Positions 1 through 10,565 of a stretch of DNA of 64,000 bases are shown here, in pieces. The stretch lies in assembly GCA_023653785.1 (NCBI GenBank), contig JAMKCH010022464.1, forward strand, positions 92,686 through 156,685, read 5' to 3'. The notes under the pieces were generated by a model. That model saw nothing but the letters and a program-made list of their open reading frames with translations, did no database searches and was not told where the DNA came from. Numbering within the stretch: the stretch's first letter is position 1; each line of letters starts with the position of its first letter. The DNA is from Ophioderma brevispina. Taxonomy: Eukaryota; Echinodermata; Ophiuroidea; Amphilepidida; Ophiodermatidae. Made by a program: the position numbers and the translations under genes.

Positions 1-1600
1 ATGTTTTTAGCTCTTATTTTTACATCAAAACGGATTGGAATATCGGCACAAAACTTTACAGATGGGGTTTTAGGTTGAAGGCCCTTCTATCAAGGTGAAA
101 ATTTTATATACTTTTAAGTATATAAAATCAGGCAATCCCCTTAAGTATTCCCCAATTTAAAAAAAAAATCAATAAATGAAACATCTATGTTCTTGACCAC
201 AAGAAATTTATTTTTTACATATTAGGTTTGATATTCAAGCTAGTGAAAAAAAATGTCATCTGCATCTGTAAGGTATACTGTATAATACCAGCAATTTATT
301 ACTTCATCTCGTCCTGATCTCATGGTAGCCTAGCTTGTTCAAGGCAGTCTGAATCTGAATTATATGGCCAGTGAACTACCGTAAAGCAATAGTACTTTTG
401 ACCAAACGCATTGTATAGCCATAGCTATTTTTAGTATCCGGATTTCAACACAGGTGGCTGCGGTTTAGCTCGCCAGCTCGGTCAGACAGCCTTGTACAGA
501 TTGTACTGCCGGTTTTTATGTATTTCAAGAATTTTTTTCATGATTGCGAAAATTACTTCCCAGGGGGTTGCTTTTTCATATATGGCCATTGAGTTATTTG
601 AATATATTTGGCCAATCAATGATGCTCTATTCCTTACTGACATGTACGGGCGACATTGTTGCCCAATGAGTACAAGCTATTTTGTGTGGTAGGACCATCA
701 GATTGTATTAAATACAGAAAGAACAAGACGCGAGGCTCCGCCTTGCTGTGAGCGATTCGTGGAAGTTAACAATTTCTATTATGTCGGGAGGAGATTCGTG
801 TGTGGTGTTGACTTGTGAACGGTAGTAATTTGTAAGCGGGAGTGATTCGTGCACACAATATGGTATGAAATAGATTTCTGAGACCATTTTCATTTACGGT
901 TTTGCATGGGCCCTGGCCTAATAGGCCCTAAAGTGGGTGATTGGTGGGGGGGATTTTCCATGGGTGCTGTGCTAAGGCCCAGGGCTAGGGGGTAGGCCTA
1001 GATTTCTGAGATCATTTTTATATCACATGTGTAAGAGTTTGCATGGGCTCAGCTAAGGCCTCAGAAAAGGAAGAAAAAGAAAGGCCTAAGGGGGGGTCAA
1101 CACCAATTATTATATACGGGTGATGTACCTCGGAAAGGGGACATAGCCGAGCGTCTTGAACAAGGCTAATAATGGAGTGGGGGAGGCAGGAGGAGGGCAA
1201 GGATTTCGGGTGGGTGTTCTCACTCCATCCCTAACTGACTTATACCACAACAGTGAGTTTAAGCCACTGTTTTATTTTTCCAGAAGACTATTTAAATATC
1301 ATAATGTTAACCAAGTTAATAGGCTATAGTTTGTTCACTACCAAGACTATAGAGTAGTGTGGGTGTAACGGCAAGCAACACTACTGCAGCAGATGCATGG
1401 TGTGATGTATGTGTAGCCGAGGCACACGTTTGAATGCATGTAAAATGGAATGACTTAAAAATACTGCAAGTTAAAACTTGCAAATCCCCCTGGTGGGGGC
1501 TATAGTTGATGGATTTAATTCTCAGACAGAATGGAACATATATGCCAGCATAGCATGCATGAAGCAGGAGGAGGAATGTTGCACTTGGTACCATGATGCG
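1..1600. other. no supported gene or element
   Basis: Short open frames only, none with a recognisable motif, splice structure or codon pattern. The stretch is AT-rich with some G-rich runs near 940-1000 and 1080-1100. Nothing here can be assigned a function. Confidence 0.5.
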
Positions 1601-1610
1601 TACTTTGTCA

Positions 1611-1920
1611 AATTTCGATATTTTAGTAATGAGCCAATCAGAGCGAATATGCAAATGAGCACATTAATATGCATAAATGATGATGATACAGTACATGGGT
1701 ATTACTTGTATGCGCAACTACCCATGTATCCAGTTTCATCAAATTTGGATATTGGGATCTGGTAGAAATTCAACTTTTTAGTAATGAGCCAATCAGAGCA
1801 AATATGCAAATGAGCTCATTAATATGCATAAATGATGATGATACAGTACATGGGTATTACTTGCATCCATCACTATCCACATACCAAGTTTTGTCAAATT
1901 TGGATATTGGGATCTGGTAG
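1611..1920. repeat. 155-bp tandem duplication, two copies
   Basis: The sequence GTAATGAGCCAATCAGAG occurs at 1626 and again at 1781. Both copies continue through ATGCAAATGAGC, a run of ATGATGATGATACAG, ATGGGTATTAC and TTGGATATTGGGATCTGG. Offset is about 155 bp, with a handful of substitutions. A diverged relative with the same ATGCAAATGAGCTCATTAATATGC core lies near 58525, and the 37-53 kb array carries similar text, so the unit appears to be part of a dispersed repeat. Confidence 0.85.
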
Positions 1921-1929
1921 AAGTTGTAA

Positions 1930-2580
1930 CCTTTTGAAAAGCAGTGCGAATGTTAAGGGAGACTTTGCACAGTAGGGAATAAGAGTGGAAACTTTGTAAG
2001 AGAGAGGTTGCACATGTTTTCTGAGGAATAAGAGCTGAAAATTGTGAAATATGCAAAGTATGACCATTGACCTTTGGCATACAGACCTGTCTGACACAGT
2101 GCAAGTAGCAGTAGATACTAAGGTCCTGTGGTGCAAGTGTCATCTAGATCGGGTCAGGGGTATGATGGTTACAGGTGGAGACAGATAGACAGACTGAGGG
2201 ACTGAATACAGACTTCGCTATGACAAAATCCCCCATGCCCTTTTGGGCCAGGGGAATAATAAAAATGCAGATAAACAAAATATTTACTGCCTATTAGGTG
2301 ATGAACTTCAAAGATGCTATTCCAAATGAATGGTTGATACAACAAACTCAATCGAACATTTATTTTTGAGTACTTCCTATTACAATCCATGTAACACCTT
2401 AGAGAGGGGCTATGGTGCAATAAGATACACCAAAATTACATATCCAAGGCAATACATTTTCTAAATACATCTTTGTCTCCACTTTCTTCACACCCTTTTA
2501 AGAGTGTAAATATTCACTACTTTTACAAAAACAAACTTTTTTACATAAAATTCAACTCCTTTGGAATGTGTTGGTGCCCC
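1930..2580. other. no supported gene
   Basis: Only short frames on both strands, with no family resemblance or repeat structure that I could identify. Confidence 0.45.
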
Positions 2581-2583
2581 ATC

Positions 2584-2942
2584 AAGCCTGAATCAGAGAT
2601 TTCGAAATATAATTTTTTGGTGTAGTCATCTGGAACTAAAGACAGTCACCTAAAATGCTTAATTCCAAATTTAGAAATGAATTCGATTTTTCGTTTTCAT
2701 GCAGAAAACATTTATGCACAGTATAACAGTGCCATATAGGATACTGTGTATAACAAAAATTCCGGATCCGGAATTTTATAACAAAGTTGTAATTTTCTAT
2801 ACGAAGGACTTTGATTTAAGCTTCGTTATTTCACACAGTGATAAGTATATGGACAAGCATTATGCATGTGCAAAAACATGATTTGTTTGAAAATTGAGTG
2901 TACCCTCATCAGGAAATCTCTGAGTCAGCCTTTAATTATGGT
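2584..2942. mobile_element. possible MITE with 20-bp inverted ends
   Basis: The left end AAGCCTGAATCAGAGATTTC (2584-2603) matches the reverse complement of 2923-2942 at 18 of 20 positions. The 359-bp interval has no coding capacity. No convincing target-site duplication is visible, so the superfamily and exact ends are uncertain. Confidence 0.45.
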
Positions 2943-3235
2943 AATCTACAATCCTTGAGAAAAGTCCTTGTAACACTTCCACCATTTAAAAAAAATAATT
3001 GCCATGTCATTGACAATTTATATTGAGGAAATCATCAGTTGGGCAACAAAGTATAGTAGATAACTTCATCTTCCATTCTTCCCTATCTGAGACCAAATCT
3101 GTTCAAATGGACACCCTATCTGAGACCAGACTTATTCAAATGGAGACCCTATCCGAGACCCGGGGCCAAAATGTAGTTTACAAGGATATGTGGACATTGT
3201 GTAATTTATAAAGGACACTTTAAAGGCACTATAAG

Positions 3236-3565
3236 AGAGCATGTGTGGTGTAACGGATAAAGCGCAGGACTCAAGATGATAAGACCATTGTAAATTGTGA
3301 GTTCGGGCCCGCTATAGTCAATGTGTTTGTGTCCTTGGGCCAGATACTTAATCTCACTTACCTCGTAGACCCAAGCGAAATCTGGGAGCTGTTATTGGGA
3401 ATATTACAATCTAAGTGCTGGTAGGATTGTGCGCTAGGCCAGCTGCCCGCCTAGGTGAAGCAAAATGATTGTGACAATTTCCTGAAGGCAGTATAATAAT
3501 AGGCAACAGTGCTTTGTCTACTTGTGTAAAAGGCGTTATATAAATCTCATTATTATTATTATAAG
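3236..3565 (+). mobile_element. tRNA-derived SINE
   Basis: An RNA polymerase III A box TGGTGTAACGG (3246-3256) fits the TRGYNNARNNG consensus. About 43 bp downstream is a B-box-like GAGTTCGGGCCC (3299-3310). The head reads like a tRNA (GGATAAAGCGCAGGACTC). A tRNA-unrelated body follows (CTTGGGCCAGATACTTAATC and a run ending in GGCGTTATATAAATC), and the element ends in an ATT microsatellite at about 3549-3561. Head, body and short tandem tail in this order are diagnostic of a tRNA-SINE. The B box is degenerate, so the copy is probably inactive. Confidence 0.85.
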
Positions 3566-3609
3566 CTAAATCAGGAAGTTAAAAAACAAATCATCAAAAA
3601 TCAGATTTT

Positions 3610-5670
3610 TGCATGTCTGTAATAGTGCTGGCAGCACCAACCAGTTTAGGAGAGTGGTACAGGGGGCCGGAATAATAACATTTGTCATCATAGCTAAAAT
3701 TGACCGTAGGGATGTGGAGTTCATGAAAACGGGTGATGACAAAATTACAAGTGATGGCAATTTGCACACGACGCCATTTTCCAAAGTGGAAGCCATCTTA
3801 AAGCCAACAACACCTAAGAAGACAATTTTGGTGTAAAAGATGTTTTTTCTGGGTCAAGGAGTTCAATAAAACTATTCCCAAAACTATCAAATGTTGCATG
3901 TGCCGATATTTTCCAAGATAGCTGACAAACCTTACATTTCTTATTATATAGCCTATGAAGATGATTGTGGTGTCAAATTAAAGATTTTCTGGGTCAAGGA
4001 GTTCAATAAAACTATTTACAAAACTGTCAGATGAATACAAAAGTAATGGAAGTTTTCATACGTCACTATTTTCCAAAATGGTCAACATATAAAAGGCAAA
4101 ATCCTTTATACCTCATGCTATACAGCACCTAGGATGATGATTTTGGTGACAAAGTGGATGTTTTTTAGGTCAAGGATTTCAACAGCAATTAATATTCCCA
4201 AACTGTCAGATGAGTCGTAAGTCACGTTATTCATGGACTACCAATGTGACACCTTGACTACTCTATATATATTCACCCAAAACATATATCTGGAATTGCT
4301 TGGGAATTTTGATATTTAGGCTGGTATTACTTTAATAGAAACTATTATTTGTTTGTTTCAAACATGGCAAGAGTAAAATGGCCGCAAATTTCGAACAATT
4401 AAATGGTTATGGTCACGTGCACATCTATTGGTAGTCAGTGTTTTAGGGTTTTCATTCATAGGGGCCATAAAGCGCAGTTAGGAAGTTCTAAGGTGGAGTT
4501 ACTGAGAATTCTGTGTTGATATTAATTATCAAGCATCTGGGTTAATATATTTAACACTTTGCCACATTAAGCCTGACATTGCAGTAAGTTAACACTCTTG
4601 GGTACTCGATCGTATTTAAAATATTGGACTGTCTTGGTAAAAAGTGACAAATGCAATAAATATCACTTTTATATTCATCCTACAGTTTGAGAATAGTTTC
4701 ATTGAACTCCTTGACCCAGAAAACACTAATTTTGACACCAAAATCATCTTCTTAGGTTATATAATAAGAATTATCATATATCATATATAAGCTCGGGGAA
4801 AGATATATATGATATTTACCAATTTACTTTCTCGGGTTGTATCATTTACTTGATCCTCGCGTGCATTGAATTGAGTTTCGCTTCGTCATAGATTCTGCTA
4901 GAATCATGCATATCAGGTCCTCCCATTCAAAAAAAAAAAAAAAAAAAAGCCGCAAATTTCGAACAATTAAATGGTTATGGTCACGTGCACATCTATTGGT
5001 AGTCAGTGTTTTAGGGTTTTCATTCATAGGGGCCATAAAGCGCAGTTAGGAAGTTCTAAGGTGGAGTTACTGAGAATTCTGTGTTGATATTAATTATCAA
5101 GCATCTGGGTTAATATATTTAACACTTTGCCACATTAAGCCTGACATTGCAGTAAGTTAACACTCTTGGGTACTCGATCGTATTTAAAATATTGGACTGT
5201 CTTGGTAAAAAGTGACAAATGCAAATAAATACCAATTTACTTTCTCGGGTTGTATCATTTACTTGATCCTCGCGTGCATTGAATTGAGTTTCGCTTCGTC
5301 ATAGATTCTGCTAGAATCATGCATATCAGGTCCTCCCATTCTATAATATAATAAGAATTATACGGTTTTCTTTGACGAGATGTCGGCCATCTTGAGAAAT
5401 AGCCATGTATACAAATTTCCATGCCTTAGACAATTCTGCCATTTGTATATTGAACCTCTTGACCCAGACAACATACATTCCCACATTAAGACACCACAGA
5501 AGTACTATTACCTTTAAAATGGCGGCCATTTCAAAAATGTTGGTTTATGCAAATTGCCATCACTTATATTTTTGTCATCACATATTTTTATGAACTACAC
5601 AACCCACTGTCAATTTTAGCAATGATTGCAAATGTTATTATTCCGGCACTGGTTGGTAGAAATCTAAAGC
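3610..5670. mobile_element. foldback element with long inverted arms
   Basis: The left arm (about 3628-4210: GCACCAACCAGTTTAGG, GGAATAATAACATTTG, then repeats of CTGGGTCAAGGAGTTCAAT) is mirrored on the other strand at about 4680-4760 and 5440-5665 (GAACTCCTTGACCCAGA, AATGTTATTATTCCGG, ACTGGTTGG). The left arm itself contains a tandem repeat with a period of about 145-175 bp. No transposase frame is visible, so this looks like a non-autonomous foldback or MITE-type element disturbed by a later duplication. Confidence 0.6.
4381..5341. repeat. near-perfect direct duplication in two blocks, A-B-polyA-A-B
   Basis: Block A (4381-4660) recurs as 4949-5224 and block B (about 4817-4926) as about 5228-5341, with almost no differences. 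A run of about 20 A residues (4928-4948) separates the first B from the second A. The first A-B pair carries an extra ~150 bp (4662-4815) missing from the second. The high identity implies a very recent event or an assembly duplication. Confidence 0.85.
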
Positions 5671-6828
5671 CCTTTTTCACCTGATGCTGCGGCACTATAA
5701 CAAGTATAGGTATCCTAACATATCCTACAAGTGCTAAGACTGAGCAATTTAATAAGTACAAAATCGGATATTTTAGTCATTACTGTCCATACGGACACTT
5801 ACTAATTGAATGGAGATTCATTTATCTTTGAGCCCTGCTGTTTCCTTCCTTTTCTGACAATTTTTTTTTCCCGTTTTGAAAAAATAACTTTTGAGAATTC
5901 TACAAATGTATCCTTCACTCTTAAGCTATTCCTGCAAATTTCAAATATTTTTGATGAGTCTTTTAAGTAAATCACTAATAGTGTCGTTAACACACAAGCT
6001 ATATAACCTTTATGCCTCTATCTCAAGATTCTTGCAATAGATTTGACTGATATTTTACAGGTAATGATTCATGCATACCCTACACATATCCAAGCGCATA
6101 CCCAGGGAGGCGTGTGGGGGCGCGCGCCCCAGGTAAAAAGTCTAAAGGTTTATTATGTAGGACATACGCATGAGTTAGTAAACACGTAGTGTTATACGTA
6201 CAAGTTTGGTGATCGGACCACTGGCCCCTTGCTGAAAAAATGCGACTGTAACAGCTACTTGCCATAGGAAGTTCTATAACCTAGATATTAATTTGGTAAA
6301 ATGTTCATGCATGCATTTAAAAAAAAATATTAAGAAATATGCCTTTATTGGACTATTCAGTGATGAAGAGCACATGATCCATTGGCTATTTCTTCTGACT
6401 TTGAACATTTTGTGTCTCTGCAAAGAAGTAAATCCCATGCGACGGAGGGCATTTTATTCTACTTTTTGACAAAGCGAATGTCCTGTGTAAAGCCAAAAAA
6501 AAAAACAGGTTTGTCTCAAAGAAATATGAAAAATGCAAATGTGAAATGCATTTTTTTTGGGCATTTTTGACCCACTAAGCAGCCGAATTTTCATTTTTTT
6601 TCTGAAAATTTAAAAAATATCTTTCACATGAGCAAAACTTAAAAAAAAACAATATGCTGAAAGACCAATTTTAAACAAAATGCACATGGTCTTCTGAGAT
6701 AAATTTGTTTTTTTTTCTTGGCCTAATCCACCCTTAAGTATTATAAAAGCCTTACATTTCCTTGACTTAACGTCTACATAACTTTTCGTGCACAATATTA
6801 TATGAGTTTGAATAGATTGTTTATTGAC
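5671..6828. other. intergenic or intronic sequence, repeat-like
   Basis: No gene recognised. 5690-5990 resembles 24530-25210 (shared text around TATCCTAACATAT and CGGACACTTA), so it is probably a diverged copy of the inverted-repeat element annotated there. The remainder is AT-rich with several A and T homopolymers. Confidence 0.5.
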
Positions 6829-6837
6829 TCCCCTCTC

Positions 6838-6990
6838 CCCCGGGGGAGAGTCATATCACCATAATCTCCGTATACTTACCATTCAAGCCTGACTTATGCC
6901 TTTTCATTTTCTACGCTCGGAATAGCAAATTACCTTCAATACCCACTGGAAAGTTTGACAACCCCTGACTGCGCACGCATCGGAGGTGAT
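6838..6990. repeat. DIRS 3' inverted terminal repeat
   Basis: Starts with CCCCTCTCCCCCGGGGGAGAG at the left border and runs through CATTCAAGCCTGACTTATGCC into CAAATTACCTTCAATACCC. It is matched in inverse orientation near 13130-13260 and partly by the internal complementary region. Confidence 0.8.
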
Positions 6991-7116
6991 GATCTAGAAA
7001 CACTGACTTCTGGATCATTTGGTATGCTCTTTCCACCGGGTTGACTCCACGGGCGGGAGAGCGAACACCGTGAGCCCCATCCTGGGCGGCGTAGCGGCCC
7101 GGACAAGGGGGGGGGG

Positions 7117-7230
7117 AGTGTCAGGCTTGAATGGTAAGTATACGGAGATTATGGTGATATGACTCTCCCCGGGGGAGAGGGGAATCACCTGCATCTCCTA
7201 GTACGTTCCCATTCAAGCCTGACTTATGCC
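7117..7230. repeat. DIRS internal complementary region
   Basis: 7117-7177 is almost a perfect reverse complement of the left terminus (including TAAGTATACGGAGATTATGG). Directly joined to it, 7181-7230 (CACCTGCATCTCCTAGTACG) is the reverse complement of the right terminus. The two ends therefore meet head to tail at about 7177-7181, as in the circle-junction template of known DIRS elements. Confidence 0.82.
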
Positions 7231-7439
7231 ACAGATTGCAACTGGTAGAGTCAACCCGGATATCAGAGTGCTCGGGCCAAAAGGCAAGTGGAGCTATGGT
7301 GATATGATCTCGCCAGGAGAAGGTTGAACAAACCAATAATATAGTAGTTGCACTTACCGACTTCAAGGGGCAAGTGCTACTGGGAGCTGTGGCGACTGGA
7401 AGATGTGGATCGAGGCTTGCTGTGATGACGAGGAAGCTG

Positions 7440-7830
7440 ATGATAGGATCCTAGCTGCCGTAGAACCGCTGCGTACTAGGACATCTCGGAGGTAAACTTG
7501 TTAGAACGTGGAAGAACAAGCCCATCCCATAGCGTCCATGATATCTTGGATAGAAGCTCCCCGGTAGGAGGCCTGAGCAGCCGCCTGAGATCTTACGTCG
7601 TGAGCTCCTATGTGCGTTCCCGTCAGACGAACCTCCGTACTAGCATTAAGGCTCTCCTTTATGACTGCTACGATCCTCCTGGCTGATGTCATCTTGGAGG
7701 CCAGGCGAAACGGCTTCTGAGTTGTGAGGAAGAGCTGGTCGTGAGCCCCCTATAGGGCTGGGTCTTGCTGAGGTAAAACTTCAAGGCTCTAACTGGACAC
7801 CAGGGTCCTTCATCAAAGCAGAGTTCCTCA
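7440..7830 (-). pseudogene. DIRS tyrosine recombinase C-terminal domain, broken
   Basis: The - strand encodes CPVRALKFYLSKTQPYRG (from about 7800) and then, after a frame change, a segment with SARRIVAVI and GAHDVRSQAAA (from 7692). The HDVR box matches the H-x-x-R catalytic block of DIRS recombinases. SYRGASIQDIMDAMGW follows, as in the family. The expected catalytic tyrosine is present in VYLRDV just past position 7501, but a stop codon separates it from SSTF. The N-terminal half of the domain is missing, replaced by an inverted reverse-transcriptase fragment. Tyrosine recombinase normally inserts the DIRS circle into the genome; this copy cannot. Confidence 0.8.
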
Positions 7831-7976
7831 GGCAGAGAGGCCATTTTGTCTTCGTCTACCTGGACGACTGGCTCCTGACAGCGCCTTCCAGGGAACAGCT
7901 CCAGCACTCCATTGCAGAGACAGTCCGCATCGTTTCCCACCTCGGGTTTGTGATCAGGGTGATCTGATGACGGAGA
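7826..7976 (+). pseudogene. inverted fragment of DIRS reverse transcriptase
   Basis: On the + strand, opposite to the rest of the element, the frame reads HFVFVYLDDWLLTAP and then continues to TVRIVSHLGFVI. YLDD is the catalytic motif of the RT palm, in the form usual for DIRS elements. The same portion of RT exists in degraded form on the - strand at about 8470-8620, so this is a second, better preserved copy inserted backwards between RNase H and the recombinase. It ends at a stop shortly after 7976. Confidence 0.8.
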
Positions 7977-7979
7977 CAC

Positions 7980-8200
7980 CACTCCAGGACTTTGACTGTC
8001 TGTAGGCAAAGGGTGCGACTCCTGGTTCATCCCTGCTTGTTTATGTGGGAGACGACCGACATGTTGTCGCACTGGACTAGGATGTGACTTCCCTTGACCA
8101 GAGTCTGTCTCAGCGCCAGATGAACTGCCCACAGCTCCAACGTGTTGATGAGATGCTTGGCCAGCTTCCTTGTCCAAGTCGAAGTCTGCAACCTGTTACC
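7980..8200 (-). pseudogene. DIRS RNase H domain fragment
   Basis: The - strand frame reads LINTLELWAVHLALRQTL followed by GSHILVQCDNMSVVSHINKQG. This is the DIRS RNase H core: ELWAV supplies one acidic residue and the CDN motif another. A stop replaces the usual second glycine after INKQG, and the sequence then meets the inverted RT fragment. RNase H would degrade the RNA template during reverse transcription. Confidence 0.75.
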
Positions 8201-8399
8201 ACCGTTGTCATGCTGGCTATGAGACCCAGTAGTCGTCCAAGTCGAAGTCTTGGAACCTGTTAACCACCGTTGTATGATGGCTATGAGACCCAGTAGTGTA
8301 GCGCACAGAGATGCCGGGCCGGGCTGCGTTCCATGGAGGATACCGGTGGCAACGCGTCGTGGATGAGATGCGCTCGGCCGGTCGGAACGCTATTCTCTG

Positions 8400-9125
8400 C
8401 TTGACGTTCAGCGTCGGTCCTAAAAGTCGATGCTCTGTGATGGGTTGAAGTTGGATTCACGTGTGATCACAAACCTGAGGTGGGGAAACGAGCGGCACTG
8501 TCTCGCAATTGGAGACGAGAGGCTGTTCCCTGGAAGGCGCTGAGGAGGCCCAGTTGTCCAGGGATGACGAAGAAAAAAATGCCTATCCGCCTGAGGAACT
8601 CTGCTATACGACCTTCCCACTATCCGGTGAAACGTGCGGGGCGCTGTCGACAACCCGAACGGGAGGCACTGGAACTGGTAGAACGTGCGGATGATATAGA
8701 ACTGAGCCATTCCGGTGTGAAGGATGTATCGGAATGTGGAGGTAAGCATTCTTTAAGTCGAGAGTGGATTGCCCACAAGGCCCTGATTGAGCTCCTTGAG
8801 GACTGCTGCGAGGCTCTCCATTTTGAAGGGGTGTGGTTTGATGAACTGGTTGAGCGCTTCAAGTGAGGGATCGGGGCGACAACTCGCCGGATTTCTTGTG
8901 GTGAGAACAAACGTTGAGGGACGCTACGGCACGGGCGGTACCTGAAGGATCGCCGCCTTTGAGAGCTGCTCAATCTCTTGGAAAAGCGCGTGCCGTTGAT
9001 CACGTCCTGGGGATAATGTCTCTCGTAGTGGCGTTGAGCGGTGGAGGGGGATTGGTGAATTCGAGCTGGTATCCCTGGGATATTGTTCGAAGAACCGAGT
9101 TCCGAAGTCACCGCCTCCACGGTGT
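8400..9125 (-). pseudogene. DIRS reverse transcriptase, frameshifted
   Basis: Pieces in two - strand frames give APIPHLKRSTS (start of the RT fingers), FRYILHTGMAQFY, then YQFQCLPFGLSTAPRTF, a hallmark of DIRS and related RTs. The YxDD region (about 8560-8600) is scrambled by frameshift and substitution, so no catalytic aspartate pair survives on this strand. Downstream, NFNPSQSIDF corresponds to the conserved block before the thumb. A family RT would copy the element RNA in the nucleus; this one is dead. Confidence 0.82.
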
Positions 9126-9169
9126 TGCGAAGTGCCCTAGCCTCCCAACCCCCCGCAAGGGGAGCGCTT

Positions 9170-10400
9170 AGGAGGCTGTGGATAGTACTTCCTCTTCTGG
9201 GGGGGCATGGCGTTCCCCACCCCCTGCTCCTGATCGACTGCCCTTGTTGTGATCCACCGCCGCCGCCATCCTTATGTCGGTTGTCCTTGTTTCATTTTGG
9301 AAAGATTGACCCGGTTGCGCTTTGGACGGCTGGTTATGATGCAACGGGGGTATGTACGGAAAAAAGTCTGCGGTGCTGTGCTGCTGCTGAGTGGCCCCCT
9401 GGCTAGCCGGTGTCTTCTTCTTTCCTTCTGGGCGTTCGCGGGCTGCCTGGCCTTCTTGTAGTGACGTCCTCCTCATGTAGGCGCTTGAACTGTCCTCCGA
9501 AGAAGTCAGGTATCTAGGCGATCTCCAGGAACTGCACGGATCAGGATGTTGAGAAGCGGTTGGTAGCAATTTACTCGCAAGTAGGCCGCGAGGTATATAG
9601 TGAACGTGCCGTCTCTGCGCTCAATCTGCGATCCGGCAGGGTCTAGACATCCGTCATCAGGTGGGCGAAGGTGAGGAGGGATGCGTTCGCTAGCCGCATG
9701 CCATCCCTGGCCAGGGTCTCCAGGGCTCCCAATTCGGCGTCCCTCTTCTGGTCCCATGGTGGGCCCCGGTGAGGACGTTCCTTACAAGAGGGGTTACTTG
9801 ATCTGCCCTCCACCCCCGCTGGGGGGGGGGTCGATCTGGATTGGCCCATGTCCCTGCATCGTACAGCATGTGGGGCCATGCTTCTTCTGGAACTGGCGCC
9901 GGGCGGAAGTACTTCTTCTCGATATCTGGTAGTGCCTGTAAGGTGCGTTCCACCCACTGTAGGCGACGGGGGCCCGGTTGGTTCTTCACGGTGAGCATGT
10001 CGCAGAACCTCCTGAAGTGAAACAGGAGCGGTACGTACGGTCGCGGCTTCTCTGGCTTGTTACCCCTGTAGCCAGCTTCTCCCAGCTCGTCGACCTCTGC
10101 TGAGGATTCAGGCCACTGGATCGGGATGCCCCTCTCTAGCATTACTGCAGTAAAGAAAGGAGCCGCCACTGTAGGGCTCAGGAATTGTATGGTCCGTAGG
10201 CTCCTCTGGTATCAAGATGAACAGTTTCCCCTAGTTGTCGGATCCTCTGAAGTTGGTGGATCCTCTCTGCCTCCGAGACTCCGGCCGGTTCATGGCCCCT
10301 TGAGAGATCCCCTGTGAGGTTCCTCTTGGCTTATCAGCTAAGCTACGGCAGTCCAAGGAGGAAGGTGTGCATGAGTAAGTACGGTTTGAATGCCGGGGAG
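9170..10400 (-). pseudogene. DIRS ORF1 (Gag-like), C-terminal part, fragmented
   Basis: Several overlapping - strand frames continue from ORF1. One covers 9690-10169 and contains APFFTAVMLERGIPI and LARDGMRLANASLLTFAH after a frame change; this hydrophobic block upstream of RT is typical of DIRS ORF1. 9168-9569 is rich in Q, S, R and P. Stops and shifts separate the pieces. Assignment rests on position between the Cys-rich ORF1 start and RT; the sequence itself is poorly conserved. Confidence 0.55.
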
Positions 10401-10565
10401 TTCATGTCCCGATGGTCGTCCATGAACACCCAATCGTCGGGAAGGTTCGGCGGTTCAGGCTCCCTGATTGGACCCAGAAGTTCGTCCCATGCGGACGGCG
10501 GCTGGCCGTGGGGACTATTACTGCGTCCCCGCGGGCTGTCGTTGGGTCGGTGGCTGTCCTGAAAG

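Noticed and set aside
3240..3312. Possible functional tRNA gene
   Set aside because: A and B boxes are present, but no cloverleaf closes, the B box is degenerate and a SINE body with an ATT tail follows.
8480..9171. Long + strand open frames opposite the DIRS RT
   Set aside because: Shadows of the - strand RT, with no motif of their own.
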